Source: Prevotella melaninogenica (GTDB lineage: Bacteria; Bacteroidota; Bacteroidia; Bacteroidales; Bacteroidaceae). Taken from it: a stretch of DNA of 64,000 bases. Of this stretch, positions 44,513 through 53,522 are shown one piece after another. Location: positions 744,001 through 808,000 of the forward strand of contig NZ_AP018049.1 of the NCBI RefSeq assembly GCF_003609775.1. Direction: 5' to 3'. Each line of letters opens with the position of its first letter. Position 1 is the first letter of the stretch. The position numbers were made by a program, and so were the translations under genes. A model generated the notes under the pieces. The model saw only the letters and a list, made by a program, of their open reading frames with translations, searched no databases and was not told the DNA's origin.

Positions 44513-46024
44513 ATGAGTTGGATATTAACTGTATTTGTAATTATCCCCGTCCTGATGCTTTTCGCCCTTTGGGTTGCGAAGAACGATAATCAGGTACGCG
44601 GCGTGATGGTAGCCGGCTCTACGGCACTTTTGATAGGTGCAATCTGGCTGACTGTTTATTTCGTTCAGCAGCGCAACGCAGGTAATCATGATGCGATGCT
44701 GTTGACAAACTCCGTAATGTGGTTTAAGCCTCTAAATATCGCCTTCTCTGTAGGTGTAGATGGTATCTCTGTTGTAATGATTTTACTTTCTGCAATCATC
44801 GTCTTCACAGGTACTTTTGCCAGCTGGCAGCTTGAACCAATGAAGAAGGAGTACTTCCTTTGGTTTGTACTCTTGTCTTCAGGTGTATTTGGCTTCTTTA
44901 TCTCTACGGATATGTTCACCATGTTCATGTTCTACGAGGTAGCTCTTATTCCTATGTACCTCCTCATCGGTGTATGGGGTACTGGTCCAAAGGAGTACTC
45001 AGCAATGAAGCTTACCTTGATGTTGATGGGTGGTTCTGCTCTCTTGGTACTCGGTATTCTTGGTATCTACTACTTCAGTGGTGCTACCACAATGGATGTA
45101 ATCGAGTTGGCACGTTTACACGCTATGCCAAAGGATGTACAGAACATTTTCTTCCCATTGGTGTTCATTGGTTTCGGTGTACTTGGTGCATTGTTCCCAT
45201 TCCACACATGGTCTCCTGACGGTCATGCCTCAGCCCCTACAGCCGTATCAATGCTCCACGCTGGTGTATTGATGAAGCTTGGTGGTTATGGTTGCTTGCG
45301 TATCGCAATGTTCCTTATGCCTGACGCATTGGAGATGTGGGCACCAATCTTCCTCGTGTTGACAACTATCTCTGTAGTATATGGTGCACTTTCAGCTTGT
45401 GTACAGACCGACTTGAAGTATATCAATGCATACTCTTCAGTTTCACACTGTGGTATGGTACTCTTCGCTTTGGTTATGACTACACAGACAGCTATCACAG
45501 GTGCAATCCTACAGATGCTTTCACACGGTTTGATGACAGCCTTGTTCTTTGCATGTATCGGTATGATTTATCACCGTGCAGGAACACGTGATGTTCGTTA
45601 CCTTGGAGGTCTTATGAAGGTTATCCCATTCTTGGCTGTATCTTATGTGGTAGCAGGTCTTGCTAACCTTGGTTTGCCAGGTTTCTCAGGTTTCGTTGCT
45701 GAGATGACAATCTTCGTAGGTTCATTCGAGAATGCAGGAACATTCCATCGTGTAGCAACAATCATTGCTTGTACAGCAATTGTAATTACAGCTGTTTACA
45801 TCTTACGAGTGGTAGGAAAGATTCTCTTCCAGAAAATTCCAAATAAGAAGTTCTATGAGTTACATGATGCAACATGGGACGAGCGATTCGCTATTGGCTG
45901 CTTAATCTTCTGTGTTGCAGGTTTAGGTCTCTGCCCACTCTTCTTTGAGAATATGATTATGGATGCGGTTCATCCTATCTTTGATCACATCTTTACATAT
46001 ATACCAAATTTGGGTAATCTTTAA
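44513..46024 (+). CDS. nuoM: NADH-quinone oxidoreductase subunit M
   Basis: A 503-residue antiporter-like subunit with about fourteen membrane helices. Key pieces are FMFYEVALIPMYLLIGVWG (the conserved Glu near residue 141), FPFHTWSPDGHASAPTAVSMLHAGVLMKLGGYG (in parts), and SVSHCGMVLFAL. It forms the second proton channel. It begins four bases after nuoL and ends 12 bases before nuoN. Confidence 0.95.
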   Translation: MSWILTVFVIIPVLMLFALWVAKNDNQVRGVMVAGSTALLIGAIWLTVYFVQQRNAGNHDAMLLTNSVMWFKPLNIAFSVGVDGISVVMILLSAIIVFTGTFASWQLEPMKKEYFLWFVLLSSGVFGFFISTDMFTMFMFYEVALIPMYLLIGVWGTGPKEYSAMKLTLMLMGGSALLVLGILGIYYFSGATTMDVIELARLHAMPKDVQNIFFPLVFIGFGVLGALFPFHTWSPDGHASAPTAVSMLHAGVLMKLGGYGCLRIAMFLMPDALEMWAPIFLVLTTISVVYGALSACVQTDLKYINAYSSVSHCGMVLFALVMTTQTAITGAILQMLSHGLMTALFFACIGMIYHRAGTRDVRYLGGLMKVIPFLAVSYVVAGLANLGLPGFSGFVAEMTIFVGSFENAGTFHRVATIIACTAIVITAVYILRVVGKILFQKIPNKKFYELHDATWDERFAIGCLIFCVAGLGLCPLFFENMIMDAVHPIFDHIFTYIPNLGNL

Positions 46025-46036
46025 TAAACTGGCGAA

Positions 46037-47476
46037 ATGAATTATAGTGATTTCTTTAAGATGATTCCGGAGGCAAGTCTTATTGCCATCCTGATTGTTT
46101 TGTTCGTTGCTGACTTTGTAACGGCAAAGACTGAAGAACGCAAGTGGTTCAACCCGCTGGCTTCTGTACTCTTGCTTCTGAACACATTTGTGTGTCTTTG
46201 TCCTATGGGCCCACAGAGTCTGTTCGGTGGTATGTATGAAACAACACCTGCTGTTGATGTAATGAAGGCAATCCTTTCTATGGGTACCTTTATTGTTGTG
46301 GTTCAGAGTCGTGTTTGGGCTGCAAAGAGTGGTAAAGAAGCTGAGTTTTATATGCTCATCGTTTCAACATTGCTCGGTATGTTCACCATGATGAGTGCAG
46401 GTAACTTCTTGATGTTCTTCCTTGGTCTTGAAATGGCATCTGTGCCTTTGGCATGTACTGTTGCCTTCGATATGTATCGCAAGAACTCTGCAGAGGGTGC
46501 AGCTAAGTTTATCTTGACAGCAACCTTCTCGAGTGGTGTAATGCTCTATGGTATCAGCTTCCTTTATGGACAGTTCGGTACACTTTACTTTGCTGATATT
46601 GCTACAAAGATGGAGGCAACTCCATTGGCAATTATGGGTCTCGTGTTCTTCTTTAGTGGTCTTGGTTTTAAGATTTCTCTTGTTCCATTCCACTTCTGGA
46701 CAGCTGATACCTATCAAGGCGCACCAACAACCGTTACTGGTTATTTGAGTGTAATCTCAAAAGGTGCTGCAGCTTTCACATTGTTGAGTATTCTTTTCCA
46801 TGTCTTCGGTGGTTTGATGGAGTATTGGCATGTGTTGCTGATGATTGTAGTTGTTCTTTCAATTACTATTGCCAACCTCTTTGCCGTACGTCAGAATGAA
46901 TTGAAGCGTTTCATGGCGTTCAGTTCTATCTCACAGGCAGGTTATATTATGTTGGCTGCAGTCGGTAATAATTGGGCAAACTCAGTAGCCGCTCTTAGCT
47001 ACTATGTTTTGATTTATGTTGTTGCTAACATGGCAGTCTTCACAATCATTTCAGTTGTAGAGCAGAACAATGGTGGTAAGACTAATATAGATGATTACAA
47101 TGGTTTCTATCAGACCAACCCACGTCTGAGCTTCTTGATGACCTTAGCAATGTTCTCACTCGGTGGTATTCCTCCGTTTGCAGGTATGTTCTCTAAGTTC
47201 TTCATCTTCATGTCAGGTGTTAATGGTGCTGACATCAACACCACAATGGGAGCATGGGCTTACGGAGTTGTATTCATCGCATTGCTCAACACTGTTATCT
47301 CACTCTACTACTATCTTAAGATTGTAAAGGCAATGTATATTGTTCGTACAGACAACCCATTGCCAACCTTCAAGAGTGATTGTAACACTAAGTTTGCGTT
47401 GGCTGTTTGCATGGCAGGAATTCTCCTCTTTGGTGTTTGCAGCTTTGTATATGAGTGGATTGCAGCAGCAGTTTAA
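46037..47476 (+). CDS. nuoN: NADH-quinone oxidoreductase subunit N
   Basis: A 479-residue antiporter-like subunit, the third proton channel. FFLGLEMASVPLACTVAFD carries the conserved Glu, and FKISLVPFHFWTADTYQGAPTTVTGYL (in parts), FSSISQAGYIMLAA and GGIPPFAGMFSKFFIF are all typical. It is the last gene of the operon; a strong terminator lies 35 bases after the stop. Confidence 0.95.
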   Translation: MNYSDFFKMIPEASLIAILIVLFVADFVTAKTEERKWFNPLASVLLLLNTFVCLCPMGPQSLFGGMYETTPAVDVMKAILSMGTFIVVVQSRVWAAKSGKEAEFYMLIVSTLLGMFTMMSAGNFLMFFLGLEMASVPLACTVAFDMYRKNSAEGAAKFILTATFSSGVMLYGISFLYGQFGTLYFADIATKMEATPLAIMGLVFFFSGLGFKISLVPFHFWTADTYQGAPTTVTGYLSVISKGAAAFTLLSILFHVFGGLMEYWHVLLMIVVVLSITIANLFAVRQNELKRFMAFSSISQAGYIMLAAVGNNWANSVAALSYYVLIYVVANMAVFTIISVVEQNNGGKTNIDDYNGFYQTNPRLSFLMTLAMFSLGGIPPFAGMFSKFFIFMSGVNGADINTTMGAWAYGVVFIALLNTVISLYYYLKIVKAMYIVRTDNPLPTFKSDCNTKFALAVCMAGILLFGVCSFVYEWIAAAV

Positions 47477-47510
47477 TAGGCAACAGACTTATTAAATAAG
47501 TATATAAATT

Positions 47511-47546
47511 GCCCAAGGGTTTCGGTAAATCCTTGGGCGATTTTTT
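47511..47546 (+). terminator. Terminator of the nuo operon
   Basis: GCCCAAGGGTTT and AAATCCTTGGGC pair with one G-T wobble around a four-base loop, followed by GA and six T. Confidence 0.92.
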
Positions 47547-47671
47547 GTTGATTATGTCTTTTGATGGGTAAGAGATGATACCGCTTTCTGTATCAGTAAG
47601 TCATTAATCTCTTATTATATGATTATTATAATGCTCTCTCCCTCTCATCTTTTTCTGATGTATTATTATTT

Positions 47672-47733
47672 AGCACATATCGTGTTTGTGCCCAGCACGT
47701 GTTGTGCTGATGGTAAACACCAATGGTGCTAAG
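47672..47733 (-). repeat. Family-1 palindromic repeat, copy F (inverted)
   Basis: Read on the minus strand, AGCACCATTGGTGTT and AGCACAACACGTGCTGGGC match the two-unit copies C-E, with a third unit AACACGATATGTGCT. On the plus strand the units start at 47672, 47694 and 47716, exactly 22 bases apart. It lies between nuoN and the IS4-type transposase; the rest of the 47547-47910 spacer shows no gene. Confidence 0.8.
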
Positions 47734-47819
47734 TACAGAATAGCTTGTAATAGGTTATCAATTACTCGCAAAAACATTTACATAAATATAGTCATATAAG
47801 CTTCAAGAAAGTAATATTG

Positions 47820-49110
47820 CTGTCCGATAAAACCTCTACATGCTGCAATACTCTCTCTCAATCCAGCTGAAATGCACATGATTAGTTCTAATTTCAAATT
47901 CCAAGCCCCCCTAGAATAATGACAACTCTTCTGGTGGGGCTTTTACCTGGGTAATCAATCTATCCCAGTCTCTATGTGGCTGCTCAAAGAATCTTTGTAT
48001 TGAGACATAACTCATAAGTAGAATTCTTATCATTGTTGCCAAGCCTGAGAAACTCCAAGGTCTCTTTATTTTGTCCTTCATTAGTGTTATAAGCAGGTTG
48101 GCTATAAGCGTAATCCATATTTGTATTTTTATAGCATTCGCACTCTCTCCATAGAAGTATCTTAGAGGGAAATTCTGTTTTATTTGCTTAAATAAGGTTT
48201 CTATTTGCCATCGTTTCTTATAGATAGCAATAATATCTTCTGTCGACATCTGAGAATCATTGGTCAGCAGAGATATTAATCTGATTTTCCCTTTCTTAGT
48301 CTTATCCTGATATGTAATTTTTCTTGCTTTATGGTAGATATCTTTTTCCTTTGTATGCTTATGAAAGATAATGGTTTCTACATGTACAGCTCCATAATCT
48401 GTTGTCATCTCATAATCTGTATCAGCAATTCTTTCAAAGCTAAGATTACTTTTCATCTTAGTTACATATATAACGCCTCTTTGCGTGAGTTCTGAGAACT
48501 TTTCATAGTTGATATAGGCCCTGTCAAAAGCAATCAGTTCCTCATTGGCGTATCGTTTTGGAATAAGTGCAAATTGGTCATGACTGGCTGCGGATGTGAA
48601 CTTGATATCGCTTGGAACATTCTCATTGGCGAATATCTCTGTATGTACTTTTATTCCACCCTTTTTCTTACCAGTTTTGGGGTTACGTCCTACACCTTTA
48701 AAGACCAAGTTAGAAAACAGACTTATTGTCGTAGAATCTATTATCTTTAGATTCTTCAGCCATTTAGGCTGTCCACAATTTCGGCTGTCCGAGTAAAGCT
48801 CATGGCGGTATTTCTCATATAAGTTCATATAGATTGAACCGAATATCTCGGAATCTCGACGTTTGTTTGCATCTGACAAGGTACTTCGATAAGGAAAATG
48901 CTTTAAACTAAGATGATTAAAGCGATTAACATTAGCAAAGAGAGAGGCCTTTATCTCACGCAGAGAGTCTAAACGCATCATTACTGCATAAAGCATGACG
49001 ACAAGATGATGCCATGCGTCAAACTTCTTTATATAGTGTTCACCTCCCTGAGCTTGGCTCAGAGATGCAAGTTCCAAAACGAAGTGCAATAAAAGAGTGT
49101 CCCTCTCCGA
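47820..49110 (-). mobile_element. IS4-family element remnant at the left edge of the island
   Basis: The span covers the transposase plus about 90 bases on its 3' side, where TGTCCGATAAAACC may be the terminal sequence. The 5' end is fused directly to the winged-helix pseudogene, and no matching inverted terminus or target duplication can be identified, so the limits are approximate. Confidence 0.55.
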
Positions 49111-49125
49111 GCAGATGTACAACAC
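47911..49125 (-). CDS. IS4-family transposase (N-terminus probably truncated)
   Basis: A 404-residue DDE transposase of the IS4 family found in Bacteroidetes. The catalytic residues are visible: Asp in KIIDSTTISLFSN, Asp in LIAFDRAYINY, and Glu in the Y-(2)-R-(3)-E-(6)-K signature YKKRWQIETLFKQIKQNF. The frame opens with a GTG codon inside what appears to be the flanking winged-helix pseudogene (MLYICSERD does not look like a transposase start). Real transposase similarity begins at about LLHFVLELASLSQ, so the natural first residues are missing. The element is therefore probably a remnant that can no longer move by itself. Neighbours on the right are a broken winged-helix gene and the lipid operon. 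Confidence 0.85.
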   Translation of the reverse strand: MLYICSERDTLLLHFVLELASLSQAQGGEHYIKKFDAWHHLVVMLYAVMMRLDSLREIKASLFANVNRFNHLSLKHFPYRSTLSDANKRRDSEIFGSIYMNLYEKYRHELYSDSRNCGQPKWLKNLKIIDSTTISLFSNLVFKGVGRNPKTGKKKGGIKVHTEIFANENVPSDIKFTSAASHDQFALIPKRYANEELIAFDRAYINYEKFSELTQRGVIYVTKMKSNLSFERIADTDYEMTTDYGAVHVETIIFHKHTKEKDIYHKARKITYQDKTKKGKIRLISLLTNDSQMSTEDIIAIYKKRWQIETLFKQIKQNFPLRYFYGESANAIKIQIWITLIANLLITLMKDKIKRPWSFSGLATMIRILLMSYVSIQRFFEQPHRDWDRLITQVKAPPEELSLF

Positions 49126-49834
49126 CGCGAACCAGCATATCTATGACATGTTGAGCGGCGGAAAGAGCCTTGCCAAACAGCAAATTACAGAACGAATGGC
49201 TGAAAAAGGCTTACCTTCGGACACTGTTTTTATGAACCTTTTTTGGAGAATACCGAATGCGAGGCACTCATTTGCAGCGGCCCTGAAGTGGGAAACGCAC
49301 ATACCTACATGCTCTTAGACGAGCGAGTAGCCCCTATACCCTTACCCACAAAAGACGAGGCGTTGAGCATATTGGCACGCAATTACTTTAGAAGTCATGC
49401 CCCAGCAACGTTAGACGACTTCTGTTGGTGATCGGGATTGTCAGTGAAAGAGGCGCGATTGGGCGTTGAAATTATTGAAAAAGAGTTTCAAAAGGTCGTT
49501 TTCAACGATAAAACTTATCTGCTGCACGAATCTTCTTCAATCGGCATCAAAGAGAAAGAAAGATTTATCTTTCTGTCTGCTTACGACGAATACATCATTG
49601 CCTACAAGTATCGCGGCGATGTTTTGCAAGCTTCTCACAACAGCAAAGCATTTACTAACGGTGTTTTCTTTCCCCTTATCCTACAAAATGGTAGGGCGAC
49701 GGATAATTGGAAAATGACTTTGACACGCCGAAACATCGCCATCAACACATCTTACTTTGATAACAACGCCCCCAACAAATTTGTCTGCGGCTGAAGAAAA
49801 AGCCCGTTTGCAACTTATTTCGTTCCATAACTAA
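49112..49834 (+). pseudogene. Winged-helix DNA-binding domain protein, 5'-truncated and frameshifted
   Basis: Pieces of one protein lie in different frames. MYNTANQHIYDMLSGGKSLAK and ITERMAEKGLPSD come first (from 49112); LENTECEALICSGPEVG and LARNYFRSHAPATLDDFCW follow after a shift in a run of T near 49240. A TGA replaces an expected Trp codon (CW-stop-SGLSVKEARLG) at 49429-49431. A further shift in a C-run near 49765 would let the frame end at 49832-49834 with SAAEEKARLQLISFHN. The fragments resemble the HTH_42/AlkZ-like winged-helix family, several members of which are DNA glycosylases. The N-terminal half is missing, replaced by the IS4 remnant. Its 3' end overlaps the hydrolase-methyltransferase gene tail to tail. 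Confidence 0.8.
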
Positions 49835-51512
49835 CGGTAAAGATACCGAAGTTATCGAGTTTCATGCCATATTTGGTTAAGCCATAAAAGGCGAAAAGAC
49901 TGTCTAGTTCGCGTTGCGAACGCCGCCGCATAATCCAATCACGCTCTTGATGGTTGTTTAATACGAAAGCAATCATTTTTAACTGAGGGTGCCAAGGCTG
50001 ACCAGTATAGACCAAAAAGCCGCCCGGTTGCAGTGCGGATAAAGCACCAGAGATGGCCTTACAAACAAGCTCGTTATCACCAAACAGCTCAAATATACCA
50101 GAAATAATAACAATATTAGGTTCAAAATTCAGCTGTCGATATGAGTCTTTATTAAAACAATCAAGACGAGTAAACCGTATATTTTGAAGTCCTTGCTGTT
50201 GTATCTGTGCCTCGCCGAAAGCAATATTTGCTTCCGAAAAGTCGTTTATAACCACTTCTATTTCCGGAAACTTGCGTTTGATGTCGAACAAATAATTACC
50301 CGTCCCACCGGCAATATCGAGTATTTTCACGGGTTCATTGCGCTGTTTAAGCGTTTCAATACGCTCTTCTACGGTTGCGATGAGATGCTCTCGTCGTATT
50401 CTTACTCCTCGCCAACCAATGGCGTTAAGATAGCCTTTGTCTATCCATCGCCCAATTGGTCCGCATCCCTGTGCTTGGTTGCGATAAACATAATCCAGAG
50501 ACATACCCGAATCAAAACCATATTTTAGTCCCACACGCATTCCTTTACTAAGAAATCCCAAGTGATGGAGCATCCATTTCTGCATCCGAAAGCCCCAACG
50601 TTCAATTCGGGGAAGCATATTCAAAGTCATTTTGTTATACTCGTCAACTGTAAATTTATCAGGCATACAGGTCGCCGGCGGTTGTTCGAGTGAGAAACAG
50701 CGGTTAATAAACTCAGCAATAGGATTGTAAACCTGCTCACGTTGCGTTTCAAACAATAGCCCGTGATAAAACCCTTTAAGCTTGACAAACCGCTTTTGGG
50801 TGGAGCTGATGTCAACAAAAAACCGCTTTTGCATATCGTCTTTCACCACGTAATCTTTACCGGCAGAGAGCAATAGCGTCGGTATGGTTATGGCAGCAGC
50901 ATCTTCTACTATACGCTTTCCTGCTTTCAGCAAATCCAAGAGATAGTGCGCATCAATTTCTCTAGTAATTAGCGGGTCGGTGTCGTACGCCTTTTGCTGT
51001 TCCACATCATGTGTCAACACCTTCGATTTTACATAACTGGGCACTGTTAGGTGTTTGAAGAGCCGCGCTGCCAACGCAATTCCCGTCTTTGCAAAAGGCA
51101 CATATAACTTAATGGTAAACGCAGGAGCAAGAAGTGCCATACCAGCAATACGGGGCGCAAAGTCGTGACACCACGCCGAAACAATTACACCTGCAATGCT
51201 GTTAGCCACCACAAAGATGTCTCTCTCAACAATTCCATACTGCTCATAGAGGTATTTTACGAAAGCATCCAAGTCGCGTACATAGTCCATAAAATGGGGC
51301 GAAACGGATTGCGAAGTATGCCCCAGTCCACGCATATCAAAGCCAAAGATGTTGAAATGCACAAATTGCTCGTTCTCGGCAAAGGCTTGCAAACGTCCCG
51401 AATGTTCGTGCCCGCGATGCAATATCACAATGGTTTTCTGCGAAGGGTTGTAATTCCACACCCTATAAAAAATATCTGCGTTGTCAAAACTCTTAAATGT
51501 TCCTGTTTCCAT
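49815..51512 (-). CDS. Bifunctional alpha/beta hydrolase and SAM methyltransferase (YnbC-like)
   Basis: A 565-residue two-domain protein. Residues 1-270 form an alpha/beta hydrolase like lysophospholipases: HRGHEHSGRLQAFAE, FDMRGLGHT, a nucleophile segment VVANSIAGVIVSAW (Ser in an A-x-S-x-A variant of GxSxG), and a late Asp/His pair (AGKDYVV, KGFYHGLLFE). Residues 290-565 contain a class I methyltransferase with ILDIAGGTGNYLFD and a GFLVYTGQPWHPQ motif. The layout and size match E. coli YnbC, whose function is unknown. It is the last gene of the five-gene operon, with a 20-base overlap with the phosphatase gene. It probably acts on a lipid: the hydrolase may trim an acyl chain and the methyltransferase modify the head group; this is inference. 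Confidence 0.85.
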   Translation of the reverse strand: METGTFKSFDNADIFYRVWNYNPSQKTIVILHRGHEHSGRLQAFAENEQFVHFNIFGFDMRGLGHTSQSVSPHFMDYVRDLDAFVKYLYEQYGIVERDIFVVANSIAGVIVSAWCHDFAPRIAGMALLAPAFTIKLYVPFAKTGIALAARLFKHLTVPSYVKSKVLTHDVEQQKAYDTDPLITREIDAHYLLDLLKAGKRIVEDAAAITIPTLLLSAGKDYVVKDDMQKRFFVDISSTQKRFVKLKGFYHGLLFETQREQVYNPIAEFINRCFSLEQPPATCMPDKFTVDEYNKMTLNMLPRIERWGFRMQKWMLHHLGFLSKGMRVGLKYGFDSGMSLDYVYRNQAQGCGPIGRWIDKGYLNAIGWRGVRIRREHLIATVEERIETLKQRNEPVKILDIAGGTGNYLFDIKRKFPEIEVVINDFSEANIAFGEAQIQQQGLQNIRFTRLDCFNKDSYRQLNFEPNIVIISGIFELFGDNELVCKAISGALSALQPGGFLVYTGQPWHPQLKMIAFVLNNHQERDWIMRRRSQRELDSLFAFYGLTKYGMKLDNFGIFTVSYGTK

Positions 51513-52785
51513 TTTTATCTTTGGTTAAATTTTTACTTATCATTAACTGCACCGTTTCACCTATTCGGCGACTCCGAAAACGGCCCATTGCACAATGAAT
51601 ATATAGCTTTCGAGGCACATCTTCGGCTTTCATCTTCTCTAAAACCGTATTTACAATACGCTCCTCACAGGCTTTGGGGATAGTGGCAATATCCAAAAGC
51701 GGAAAGCAATGGTAATTTGCCGATGTGCGAAAGTAGGCGTTTTCGGGTAATTCGGCTGAAAGGTCGAACACCGAAACCTCTCCCAACATGGCGAATTTCC
51801 GAGCAGAACGGCATGAAAGCAAGCCTCCAACGAAGATGTTGGGTGCAATTTCTACAGGTGCCTGACGAGAAAACAACCACAATATGCGATACACTGCGAT
51901 ATAGGGAAAATAGAAAATATAACGCAAAAAACCGATGCAACCGTGGTCGTCTTTAAGAAAATGTCGATTAGAGCGATAATAAGCACGGCCCAATAAAAGC
52001 AAGACGAGTATGCCCCACAATAAAAAAATACTTCCTAAAACAGAATGTTCGATGGCAAACAATAACGCCGTCAACCCCACAGCGGCAACAAAAAAGTAAA
52101 CCGTTGCTATTTGTTGGTTGCGCTTTTTACGGTAAGGAAACATCCATAACGTCAGAAAACCTGCCATCAAACCAGTAGTAATATCGATGAAATGGTGCTG
52201 ATACACCAAAAGGGTAGACAGCATTAACAACACCAACCACATTCTCAGTAAGTTTCTGAACCTGCTATTTCGCACCCCACTCCAAAAGATGCAGGCATAA
52301 CCTATATGTAAAGACGGGACCTGATTAAAAGGTGTATCGTACGTATTGATGAAAGAAAACAAGATATGGGCTGTTTCCGGACGTACAAAACTTTGTTTTA
52401 ACGGAAAAATAATAAAACAAATTCCCGATAAAACGGTTATAAAAACGATGCGTTTACTTAATGTCGACAGCTGCCGAAAAGTATTGCAGAGGAAGAAAAC
52501 CCATATAAAAAACACCACACTACTGCTATAAAAATAGATGGCAAAAGGTACAAACGGTATGGCTTTTTCAAACGAAAAGCAAAGCGAAGACACCTCTTTA
52601 AGCGATGCCGCATAGCTTGCAGCAAAAGTATAAACAGCATAGAATACACCCCAACAAATAACAAGGGCGATGTATTTGCTTACTTGCAAGCATTTGTTAT
52701 CTATACCGCAACGCTGCATCAAACCGTTTGGCAAGGGCCGCTTACACGTCCATACAGTTTTGTTGTTTATTTGGGAATGCTCCAT
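51493..52785 (-). CDS. PAP2 / dual-specificity phosphatase fusion (YnbD-like)
   Basis: A 430-residue membrane protein, the same length as E. coli YnbD. The N-terminal part has six or more membrane helices and PAP2 motifs: LKQSFVRPE, PSLHIGYACIFW and STLLVYQHHFIDITTGLMAGF (about residues 150-220). The C-terminal cytosolic part is a dual-specificity protein/lipid phosphatase with the P-loop HCAMGRFRS (C-x5-R). Together this suggests dephosphorylation of a lipid phosphate on both sides of the membrane or in two steps, as PGP phosphatases do. I chose ATG at 52785 (MEHSQINNK), not the TTG at 52821. It overlaps the SDR gene by 19 bases and the downstream gene by 20. Confidence 0.87.
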   Translation of the reverse strand: MEHSQINNKTVWTCKRPLPNGLMQRCGIDNKCLQVSKYIALVICWGVFYAVYTFAASYAASLKEVSSLCFSFEKAIPFVPFAIYFYSSSVVFFIWVFFLCNTFRQLSTLSKRIVFITVLSGICFIIFPLKQSFVRPETAHILFSFINTYDTPFNQVPSLHIGYACIFWSGVRNSRFRNLLRMWLVLLMLSTLLVYQHHFIDITTGLMAGFLTLWMFPYRKKRNQQIATVYFFVAAVGLTALLFAIEHSVLGSIFLLWGILVLLLLGRAYYRSNRHFLKDDHGCIGFLRYIFYFPYIAVYRILWLFSRQAPVEIAPNIFVGGLLSCRSARKFAMLGEVSVFDLSAELPENAYFRTSANYHCFPLLDIATIPKACEERIVNTVLEKMKAEDVPRKLYIHCAMGRFRSRRIGETVQLMISKNLTKDKNGNRNI

Positions 52786-53522
52786 AATGTCTTTCGGTGC
52801 ATAAAAGCCGATAACAAACAAGTGGGTAAAAGCGAAAGAAAAGCGATGGAAAGGCGCATTTTTGGCGGAAACACCACCTGTTCTTTGCGCTGCGCTATGG
52901 CCTTTGTCATTGTTTCAACAGCCCGATTTAAGGGCATGCAGAACGGACATTTGGAAAGGTCATTACGGTATATCTCTCTCAATCGTGGCGTGTCTATGTA
53001 GCCCGGAACAAGTGTTGTAACCGTTATTTGATAGTCGGCAAAACTTCGGCGATAAGCATCGGCTATCTGTATCAATGCTCTTTTGCACTTGGCATATACG
53101 CTTGCGCACGGATAATGCAACAATCCTGCCACCGAAGCAATCACTACCAAATGTCCGCCGGATGCATTCATTGCTTCTCGTGCCACTTCCATCGCATTCA
53201 ATGCACCCGCGATATTAACCTTCAACATTTGTGAAGTCTGCTCAAAATCCACTTCTTCAGTAACGCCGTTACGGTAATATCCAGCAGCAACAATCATCAT
53301 GTCCAACCCCTTATCGGCACAAAACACTTCTACGGCAACGGTTAATGCGTCCTTATCACACACATCCAGCTGGTATGCAAGCAACAGTTTGTTAACCTCA
53401 TCACTCCTGTCTATTCGTGCCGTATTTCGTCCGCACACCCCCACCCGATGGCCTTTGGCAGCATAAAACCGCGCCAAGGCCAAGCCGATACCCGATGTTC
53501 CGCCCGTAATAAAGATGTTCAT
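52767..53522 (-). CDS. Short-chain dehydrogenase/reductase with C-terminal hydrophobic tail
   Basis: A 251-residue NAD(P)-dependent SDR. The cofactor loop TGGTSGIGLALARFY, the ASVAGLL strand and catalytic YAKCK are all present; a PGYIDTPRL segment follows. The last 40 residues (LSIAFLSLLPTCLLSAFMHRK) are hydrophobic, as in SDRs that act on membrane lipids such as 3-ketosphinganine or long-chain ketones; the substrate is inferred from this and the context. Its ATG overlaps the patatin stop (ATGA), and its end overlaps the phosphatase gene. Confidence 0.87.
   Translation of the reverse strand: MNIFITGGTSGIGLALARFYAAKGHRVGVCGRNTARIDRSDEVNKLLLAYQLDVCDKDALTVAVEVFCADKGLDMMIVAAGYYRNGVTEEVDFEQTSQMLKVNIAGALNAMEVAREAMNASGGHLVVIASVAGLLHYPCASVYAKCKRALIQIADAYRRSFADYQITVTTLVPGYIDTPRLREIYRNDLSKCPFCMPLNRAVETMTKAIAQRKEQVVFPPKMRLSIAFLSLLPTCLLSAFMHRKTLWSIPK

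Noticed and set aside
52786..52821. TTG start for the PAP2/dual-specificity phosphatase
   Set aside because: ATG at 52785 gives a normal overlap and a length equal to E. coli YnbD.
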